A stretch of DNA of 8,602 bases from Actinomycetes bacterium. GTDB taxonomy: Bacteria; Actinomycetota; Acidimicrobiia; Acidimicrobiales; Palsa-688. The stretch is taken from the NCBI GenBank assembly GCA_021798075.1, contig JAJZYO010000067.1, positions 1 through 8,602 of the forward strand, read 5' to 3'. Positions within the stretch are counted from its first letter, which is position 1. The number at the start of each line of letters is the position of its first letter. The notes below the pieces were generated by a model that did no database searches, had not been told where the DNA came from, and saw only the letters and a list, made by a program, of their open reading frames with translations. This document shows, in pieces, positions 1 to 6,860 of the stretch. The position numbers and the translations under genes are program-made.

Positions 1-1
1 A

Positions 2-955
2 GCTGTGCTTGTCGATGACGGCATCGCCACTGGCGCCACCGCAAGAGCGGCATGCCAGGTAGCCCGGGCAAAAGGCGCAACTCGCGTCGGCGTCGGTGTG
101 CCGGTAGCTGCACCAAGCTCGCTGGCAGAGCTAGCCGAGGTAGCCGACGAGGTGGTGTGCCTGGAGGCTCCCCGGTCGTTTTTCGCCGTGGGCCAGTTCT
201 ACCAGGACTTCTCGCAGACCACGGACGAAGAGGTGGTGTCATTGCTCCGCCAAGCTGCCGAGCGGGAGGCACAAGCAGGCCAAGTGGCCGACCCGCTGAT
301 CCGCGACGAGGAGGTCGAGGTGCCTGCTGGCACGGCCCGCCTCATCGGGAACTTCAGGGTGCCCGTCGCCTGCTCGGGTCTGGTGGTCTTCGCGCACGGC
401 AGCGGGAGTAGCCGCCACAGCCCCCGGAACCGGTCCGTGGCCGCCGTTTTGAACACGGCGGGGCTTGGCACCTTGCTCGTCGACCTTCTTACCTCCGACG
501 AGGAGGTTGACCGCTCACAGGTCTTCGACATCGAGTTGCTGGCGGCCAGGCTCGAACATGCCACCGGCTGGGTCGAGGCGCAGCCGGAGTCAAAAGGCAA
601 GCCTGTCGGGTACTTCGGTGCCAGCACCGGCGCGGCCGCGGCCCTGTGGGCAGCGGCCCAACCGGCGTCGGGCGTTGCCGCCATCGTCTCCCGAGGCGGC
701 CGTCCCGACCTGGCCGGCCCCCGCCTCGCAGAGGTGCGAGCCCCGACGCTGCTCATCGTGGGCGGCAACGACGACGTGGTGCTCGAGCTCAACCGGCAAA
801 CGCAAGCACACCTCCGCTGCCCCAGCGAATTGGCCGTCGTACCAGGTGCCACCCACCTCTTCGAAGAACCGGGGGCGCTCAGGGAGGTAACTCGGCTAGC
901 CCTCAGATGGTTCCTCCGTCACCTCGAGGCACCAGGGTCGCCGGCCGAGCGCTGA
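2..955 (+). CDS. Phosphoribosyltransferase / alpha-beta hydrolase (dienelactone hydrolase-like) fusion, 5' partial
   Basis: The gene enters from the left edge; the GTG at 5 is an internal valine codon, because the frame is open to the edge and the PRPP-binding motif (VLVDDGIATGATA) is already under way. From residue 1 at position 5, residues 1-85 are the end of a type I phosphoribosyltransferase domain. Residues 110-310 form an alpha/beta hydrolase of the dienelactone hydrolase type: HGSGSSRHS at 131-139 (oxyanion-hole region), nucleophile elbow GASTGA with Ser207, acid Asp256 or Asp257 in GGNDD, and His284 in GATH. The same two-domain architecture occurs in M. tuberculosis Rv0571c (about 440 residues, DosR regulon), so roughly 120 N-terminal residues are missing here. 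The substrate of neither domain is known. It is followed by a BON-DUF2267 gene on the same strand, 165 bp downstream. Domain call is firm; biological role is unknown. Confidence 0.9.
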   Translation, partial: AVLVDDGIATGATARAACQVARAKGATRVGVGVPVAAPSSLAELAEVADEVVCLEAPRSFFAVGQFYQDFSQTTDEEVVSLLRQAAEREAQAGQVADPLIRDEEVEVPAGTARLIGNFRVPVACSGLVVFAHGSGSSRHSPRNRSVAAVLNTAGLGTLLVDLLTSDEEVDRSQVFDIELLAARLEHATGWVEAQPESKGKPVGYFGASTGAAAALWAAAQPASGVAAIVSRGGRPDLAGPRLAEVRAPTLLIVGGNDDVVLELNRQTQAHLRCPSELAVVPGATHLFEEPGALREVTRLALRWFLRHLEAPGSPAER

Positions 956-998
956 CCGGCTCTTCCCTCGTCCCGGGCGAACGAGGTCAACCAGCCGC

Positions 999-1023
999 GC
1001 ATCAGGACTTTGGGCCCTGATGC
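999..1023. repeat. 8-bp inverted repeat with 9-nt loop
   Basis: GCATCAGG (999-1006) and CCTGATGC (1016-1023) are perfectly complementary and flank ACTTTGGGC. It lies 44 bp after the stop of the PRT-hydrolase gene. It could act as a transcription terminator stem, but no T-run follows directly. The same bases form the DosR-like box described separately, so dyad symmetry for protein binding is the alternative reading. Confidence 0.5.
1001..1020. promoter_or_regulatory. Putative DosR/DevR-type response-regulator box
   Basis: ATCAGGACTTTGGGCCCTGA matches the M. tuberculosis DosR consensus TTSGGGACTWWAGTCCCSAA at 14 of 20 positions by hand alignment, including the GGACTTT core and the CCC of the second half-site. 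It lies about 100 bp upstream of the BON-DUF2267 start. A possible -10 hexamer (GATAAA, 1039-1044) sits 18 bp after the box, so the box would cover or abut the -35 region, the usual position for DosR activation. The neighbouring gene families support the reading; no regulator gene is present in the window. Confidence 0.5.
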
Positions 1024-1038
1024 CAGCGGGCCAAAGTG

Positions 1039-1044
1039 GATAAA
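1039..1044 (+). promoter_or_regulatory. Possible -10 element for the BON-DUF2267 gene
   Basis: GATAAA lies at the start of the only A-rich run in this intergenic region (1040-1047) and matches TATAAT at 4 of 6 positions. No recognisable -35 hexamer precedes it. The DosR-like box ends 18 bp upstream, as expected for an activator-dependent promoter. The resulting 5' leader would be about 70 nt. Confidence 0.3.
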
Positions 1045-1120
1045 AAATCGTTGTGGCCGTGATTTGCCAAGTGGCTTTCGGGGTTGGTCAAAAGTGTGAC
1101 GATGCTCTGGAGGTGATCGT

Positions 1121-1972
1121 ATGCGCGTTCAGTCCAAAGCCGCGATCGGCGTAGGCGGGTTGGCTCTGGCGGGTGGCGTGTTAGTGCTCCGCCCCGGCAC
1201 CCGGGCGAACAAGGCGGCGTGCCACCAGGTCGACCTGGCCAGCAGGCAGCTGCGCTACCTGGGCGGGCGGCTGCGTGGGTTGCAGTACCGGCTCGCCGGG
1301 CGGCACCCTGACCTGCAGGTGGTCGACACCGTCCTGGCTGACCGCATCCGCTCCGAGATCGGGGGCCTGGAAAAGCGCCTCGACCTGCCCCATGTCCATG
1401 TGTGGGTCGACGACCACGTAGCCAGGCTCCACGGCGAGGTCGGCAGAAGAGCCGAGGCCCGCCGGGTCGAACGGGCGGTGAGGCGAGTGCCCGGGGTGGT
1501 CGGCGTGGAGTCATACCTCCACGTGGGCTTCGACCGGGGCGAGGCCAGGCCTTCGGCCGGCCGGGCGGTGCAAGCCCCCTCCGAAGCTCTCCGCCGCCTC
1601 ACAGATGCAGCCGTCGGGGCAGGGGTGCCGCGGGAACAAGCCCGCACCGTCGTCCGAGCCGTCCTGGCTAGCTTTTCCGACCGGCTGCCTGCCAAGGAAC
1701 GGCACAAGATGAATGCCCACCTTCCCGCCGACGTGCGCGCCCTGCTCGAGCCTCCGCGCCGCTCCCGCCGGCCGGTACGCGTGCGCCATGTGCACCAACT
1801 GGTGGCTCAGGTCTCCGGGACCACGACGGGCTTACAGGCAGGGAACGCAGAGCACGTGACCGCCGCTGTGGTCGGGGCCCTGCGTGACCTCGTGCCCGTG
1901 GACGCGAAGAACATCGGCTTGGTGCTGCCGGCCGAGCTCCGCGCTCTCTGGCAGGGTGAAGCCATGCCGTGA
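1121..1972 (+). CDS. Membrane-anchored BON domain and DUF2267 domain protein
   Basis: A 283-residue protein. The start is supported by GGAGG at 1109-1113, 7 nt before the ATG. Residues 7-24 are a short hydrophobic segment after a basic N-terminus, a likely membrane anchor. Residues 70-137 match a BON domain (VDTVLADRIRSEIG, then a HVHVWVDDHVARLHGEV strand pair, ending PGVVGVESYLHV). BON domains are associated with membranes and periplasmic or osmotic-stress proteins. Residues 155-278 match DUF2267: two similar helical halves, the first around LRRLTDAAVGAGVPREQA and the second around VVGALRDLVPVDAKNIGLVL, both ending in a LPAxxRAL-like motif. DUF2267 has no known biochemical activity and is often found in actinobacterial stress clusters. 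The DUF1876 remnant follows 13 bp downstream, so the two were probably co-transcribed. Function is unassigned. Confidence 0.85.
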   Translation: MRVQSKAAIGVGGLALAGGVLVLRPGTRANKAACHQVDLASRQLRYLGGRLRGLQYRLAGRHPDLQVVDTVLADRIRSEIGGLEKRLDLPHVHVWVDDHVARLHGEVGRRAEARRVERAVRRVPGVVGVESYLHVGFDRGEARPSAGRAVQAPSEALRRLTDAAVGAGVPREQARTVVRAVLASFSDRLPAKERHKMNAHLPADVRALLEPPRRSRRPVRVRHVHQLVAQVSGTTTGLQAGNAEHVTAAVVGALRDLVPVDAKNIGLVLPAELRALWQGEAMP

Positions 1973-1985
1973 CAAAGAGGTCCCC

Positions 1986-2101
1986 ATGTCTGAAAAGCCG
2001 GTATGGACCGTCGACATCGTGTTCACCGATGACGACGGCGGCATTAGGGCGATGCTCGCCTGAGCATTGGCACGCGCGTGCCAAGTGGCTGGGGGCTATG
2101 A
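1986..2101 (+). pseudogene. Frameshifted, truncated DUF1876 (Rv1738/Rv2632c-like) gene
   Basis: An ATG at 1986 with an AAAGAGG ribosome site (1974-1980) opens a 25-codon frame ending at TGA 2061-2063. It begins MSEKPVWTVDIVFTDDDGG and then IRAMLA. The first 16 residues from WTVDI follow the DUF1876 pattern (WTVDI, acidic run, G, xxRA). If one base is restored near 2050, the reading continues as DARLSIGTRVPSGWGL to a TGA at 2099-2101. This aligns without gaps to the family pattern RAxARL...GxGL. After that the family's C-terminal half (NPADR...VPEIGDEL...ARALSDL) is absent. Full-length members have about 65-95 residues and are strongly induced in dormant M. tuberculosis. I read this as a decayed copy. 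A genuine 25-residue peptide cannot be excluded, because the ribosome site and start are intact. Confidence 0.65.
2067..2084. repeat. Perfect 18-bp palindrome, candidate operator
   Basis: TTGGCACGCGCGTGCCAA equals its own reverse complement. It lies 45 bp upstream of the secreted-protein start and inside the remnant of the DUF1876 gene. It has no loop, which favours binding by a dimeric protein over an RNA hairpin. No regulator in the window can be assigned to it. Confidence 0.6.
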
Positions 2102-2128
2102 ATACCTGACACGAAAGGAGTAACGCAG

Positions 2129-2554
2129 ATGAAGAAGTTCTTGGCACCTGCACCAGTATTTGTGCTCGCCCTCAGCGTTTTTACTTTTGCCGAGGTACCG
2201 GCGTCGTTGGCGTCTTCTAGTAGTACGCCCGTGCCTTCGGTGCTCACGTGTGCCGGCAAGAAAGCAATCAAGCCGAGCAATTACGTGCTCGCCTGCGCGG
2301 ACGCGAACACTTACTTCAACTCGGTCCACTGGACGAGCTGGACCAAGACCTCGGCCACCGCCACCGCCATCTTTGTGCAGAACAACTGCGTGCCGACGTG
2401 TGCGGAGGGAAAGTTCATCAAGTACCCTGCCAAGCTGACGCTGTCCAAGCCGAAGACAACCAAGCTGGGCGTCCTGTTCAGCGTGGTCCACTACAGCTTC
2501 ACCGTGTCGAGGTCGACGACGCTCCCGCTCACCACGCTGTCTTCACTGCGGTGA
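2129..2554 (+). CDS. Small secreted protein with four conserved-type cysteines, function unknown
   Basis: A 141-residue protein. The start is fixed by AAAGGAG (2114-2120), 8 nt before the ATG. Residues 1-31 form a signal peptide: MKK, a hydrophobic core (FLAPAPVFVLALSVFTF) and likely cleavage near ASLAS-S. The mature part has four cysteines (41, 56, 87, 91), enough for two disulfides outside the cell. It also carries the pattern ACADANxYF...HWTSW...ATATAIFVQNNCVPTCAEGKF. Similar small secreted proteins with CADxN...W.SW...NxCxPxCA spacing occur in actinobacterial genomes and have no known function. The C-terminal half is rich in Ser, Thr and Lys and probably all-beta. It follows the BON-DUF2267 gene and the DUF1876 remnant on the same strand and has its own upstream palindrome, so it may be separately controlled. 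I cannot assign a role. Confidence 0.8.
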   Translation: MKKFLAPAPVFVLALSVFTFAEVPASLASSSSTPVPSVLTCAGKKAIKPSNYVLACADANTYFNSVHWTSWTKTSATATAIFVQNNCVPTCAEGKFIKYPAKLTLSKPKTTKLGVLFSVVHYSFTVSRSTTLPLTTLSSLR

Positions 2555-2673
2555 GCCCCCGGTCATCTGGCACGTGGCTGTCGTCACGCGGGGCCAGACG
2601 GATGGCGCCAGGCCCGGCCGGCGACAAACGACCGCGACCGCTACTGGCCTGCGCCACGTGCGCGGCAGCGGCC

Positions 2674-2701
2674 GGGGCGGTGGCCCGCCGGCCACCGCCC
2701 C
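2674..2701 (-). terminator. Strong GC hairpin downstream of katG
   Basis: GGGGCGGTGGC (2674-2684) and GCCACCGCCCC (2691-2701) form a perfect 11-bp stem with a 6-nt loop. It starts 16 bp past the katG stop codon, between convergent genes. No T-run follows on either strand, so it would be a GC-only stem, common as 3' ends in high-GC actinobacteria. It may serve both katG and the + strand secreted-protein gene (stop 2554). Confidence 0.6.
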
Positions 2702-2717
2702 ACCGACAGGCGGGTTG

Positions 2718-5443
<2,726 letters not shown>

Positions 5444-5450
5444 AAGTCAC

Positions 5451-5479
5451 ACTATTGTTCCAATCCTCGACTCTGTCAA
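5451..5479 (-). promoter_or_regulatory. furA-katG promoter, apparently leaderless
   Basis: On the - strand, TTGACA (5479-5474) is a perfect -35 hexamer, followed by a 17-bp spacer and AATAGT (5456-5451), which matches the -10 consensus at 4 of 6. The GTG start of furA begins 8 nt after the -10, exactly where transcription should start. ACAA-N9-TTGT half-sites (5442-5458) straddle the -10 and start site and could be part of a FurA operator, but the dyad is weak. Confidence 0.65.
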
Positions 5480-5522
5480 GGGCTTCTGCGGCTGGAGCAA
5501 CGCATGCGCGTTCGAGCAAGCC

Positions 5523-6326
5523 ATGGGCCTCTCGGGTACCAGGTCGCAGGCAACCCGGCCACGTCCGCCCTCGGCCCGAGGCGCGCCCAAGGCCCAGGCG
5601 CCTAGCTTTAAAGAAGTGGAAAGGTTTCCCCAGGATGCTGGTCCCGACGCGAAGGGAAGGAGCCGGTGGCCTCAGCGCGCTCCGTTTTTCAGCCAAAGGG
5701 GAGGGCACCGGATCTTCGCTGCGGTTTACGACCCCGTGACCGCTCCTTTGGAGCGCGCGGTGCTAGGCGCCCACCGCTCCGCCTTGCTGGCTGGGATCGG
5801 TGGGCTCGTGCTCGACGTCGGCGCAGGCACCGGGGCCAACCTGGCCCATTTCCGAAGCGCGGGAAAGGTTGTGGCGGCCGAGCCCGACCCGTGGATGCGG
5901 GGACGCTTGGCCACCAAGGCAGCCGGCGCTCCCGTCCCGGTCGAGGTGAGGGGCGACGCCGCTGAGGCGCTCGGCTTCGAGGACGCCACCTTCGACGCGG
6001 TCGTTTGCACCTGTGTGCTCTGCAGCGTGCGAGACCTCCCCGCCGCCCTCTCGGAAGTGCGCCGTGTCCTGCGCCCTGGCGGCCGTCTCGCCGTGCTCGA
6101 ACACGTACGGGCCGCGGACGGCTTCGCCAAGTGGCAGCGGACCCTCCAGCCCATATGGTCATGCTTCAACGCCGGCTGCCACCCAGACCGCGACATTGCC
6201 GGTGCCATAACCCAGGCGGGCTTCGTCTTCCAGTCGACCGAGACATTCGACCCAATGCCATCCTGGGTCCTCGCCCGGCCCTGGCTGAAAGCAGTCGCAG
6301 TGCCTGCGGCCAAAGCCTCAGCGTGA
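5523..6326 (+). CDS. Class I SAM-dependent methyltransferase (METTL7-like), start uncertain
   Basis: A 267-codon frame. The recognisable enzyme begins at about residue 63 (RIFAAVYDPVTAPLE). It contains motif I VLDVGAGTG (96-104), the acidic SAM-ribose residue Glu120 (AAEPD), FDAVVC (157-162) and RVLRPGGRLAVLEHV (181-195). The C-terminal part (LQPIWSCFNAGCHPDRDIAGAITQAGF, in two halves at 208-233) resembles the Trp...Cys-rich segment of METTL7-type and phospholipid/thiol methyltransferases. The substrate is unknown. Residues 1-60 are Arg/Pro/Ser-rich, unlike any domain, with no ribosome site at ATG 5523; GTG 5616 is the only other in-frame start ahead of the core. A good AAGGAG (5657-5662) instead precedes a GTG at 5666 in another frame, suggesting a one-base indel near 5697-5704. 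It is divergent from furA with a short intergenic region. Confidence 0.75.
   Translation: MGLSGTRSQATRPRPPSARGAPKAQAPSFKEVERFPQDAGPDAKGRSRWPQRAPFFSQRGGHRIFAAVYDPVTAPLERAVLGAHRSALLAGIGGLVLDVGAGTGANLAHFRSAGKVVAAEPDPWMRGRLATKAAGAPVPVEVRGDAAEALGFEDATFDAVVCTCVLCSVRDLPAALSEVRRVLRPGGRLAVLEHVRAADGFAKWQRTLQPIWSCFNAGCHPDRDIAGAITQAGFVFQSTETFDPMPSWVLARPWLKAVAVPAAKASA
5657..5668 (+). promoter_or_regulatory. Ribosome site and GTG in the wrong frame for the methyltransferase
   Basis: AAGGAG (5657-5662) is followed by GTG (5666-5668), which opens VASARSVFQPKG. The methyltransferase core lies one frame away. Loss of one G from the AAAGGGGAGGG run (5695-5705) would join the two into VASARSVFQPKGGHRIF, a normal-length N-terminus. 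The spacing of 3 nt is short, so the site is suggestive only. Confidence 0.35.
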
Positions 6327-6860
6327 TCGGTGCCTCTCCTCGGCTTCAGCCATGTGGTCCCGGGAGTGATCGCAGTTGGCCCCCGGTCTCCACCGCGGCG
6401 ACGACGGCGCCACCGCCTTCGACCCGGACCGGGTAACCGGCTTGGCGCAGAGCCACCGCCGAGGGGCACCACTTCGACGGCGGTTGGCGAGCTGACCTGG
6501 GCCGAGGTGAGCAGCAGCCTGCCGTCGAGGTCGTGGGCCAACTGGCGCATGCAAAGCCGGCCCAGCGGGAACGGGAGGGGGCCAAAGCGTTGTTAACCCA
6601 GCCCCGGCGCCGCCCCTCGGAGGGGTGATGGGCGATCTTTCTTACAGCTCGCCGCAGCACCGGGGTCGTAGGGCAGCGCTAGTGCCCCCGAGGTTTTCGT
6701 ACCGGGGCCGAGAGAAGTTGCCGTCAGCTGGGACATGATCGCTTCCCGTAATCCGCAGGCCGGCCGCTGCTGGCCTGTTGCTGTCACGCCGACGTTCTCT
6801 CGCCGGTCTACCCGTAATGACGAACTACAGCGGGAGAATGTGACAGGTAGACGAAACTAC
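6327..6860. other. 534-bp interval without an intact gene
   Basis: The convergent methyltransferase and alpha-galactosidase leave this gap. It holds the two-frame coding remnant on the - strand (6346-6592), a short hairpin CCCCT-CGG-AGGGG (6613-6625), and an inverted repeat CAGGCC/GGCCTG with a 10-nt loop (6756-6777) about 85 bp past the alpha-galactosidase stop, a weak candidate terminator. The rest (6630-6860) shows no coding bias, RNA gene or repeat that I can support. Confidence 0.5.
6346..6592 (-). pseudogene. Frameshifted coding remnant of an unrecognised protein
   Basis: Two adjacent - strand frames have the very high G/C third-position bias of the real genes here and protein-like composition. 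The first (6592 to about 6452) begins after an in-frame TAA and reads PFPLGRLCMRQLAHDLDG, then RLLLTSAQ and TAVEVVPLGGG. The second (about 6453 to the TGA at 6346-6348) reads ALRQAGYPVRVEGGG, AVVAAVETGGQLRSLPGPHG. The switch occurs within GGCGGTGGCT (6451-6460) and requires one lost or two gained bases. Beyond the switch the first frame turns into Arg/Pro/Trp-rich shadow sequence. The only start codon in the first frame is ATG 6550, without a ribosome site. I do not recognise the family. It lies downstream of, and on the same strand as, the alpha-galactosidase. Confidence 0.4.

Noticed and set aside
199..852. 217-codon open frame on the - strand opposite the PRT-hydrolase gene
   Set aside because: Ser/Thr/Arg-rich shadow of a gene with intact catalytic motifs.
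5726..6550. 274-codon open frame on the - strand across the methyltransferase
   Set aside because: Only its first 30 or so codons (6550 to about 6452) look coding; the rest is an Arg/Thr/Ser-rich shadow of the methyltransferase. The coding part is reported as a frameshifted remnant.
6346..6592. DUF2993/LmeA-like domain in the coding remnant
   Set aside because: A PFPLGRL...DGRLLL resemblance was considered, but the following segment does not fit and no diagnostic motif is present.
6756..6777. Inverted repeat CAGGCC/GGCCTG as terminator of the alpha-galactosidase
   Set aside because: Only 6 bp with a 10-nt loop, no T-run and about 85 bp from the stop; too weak to list as a terminator.
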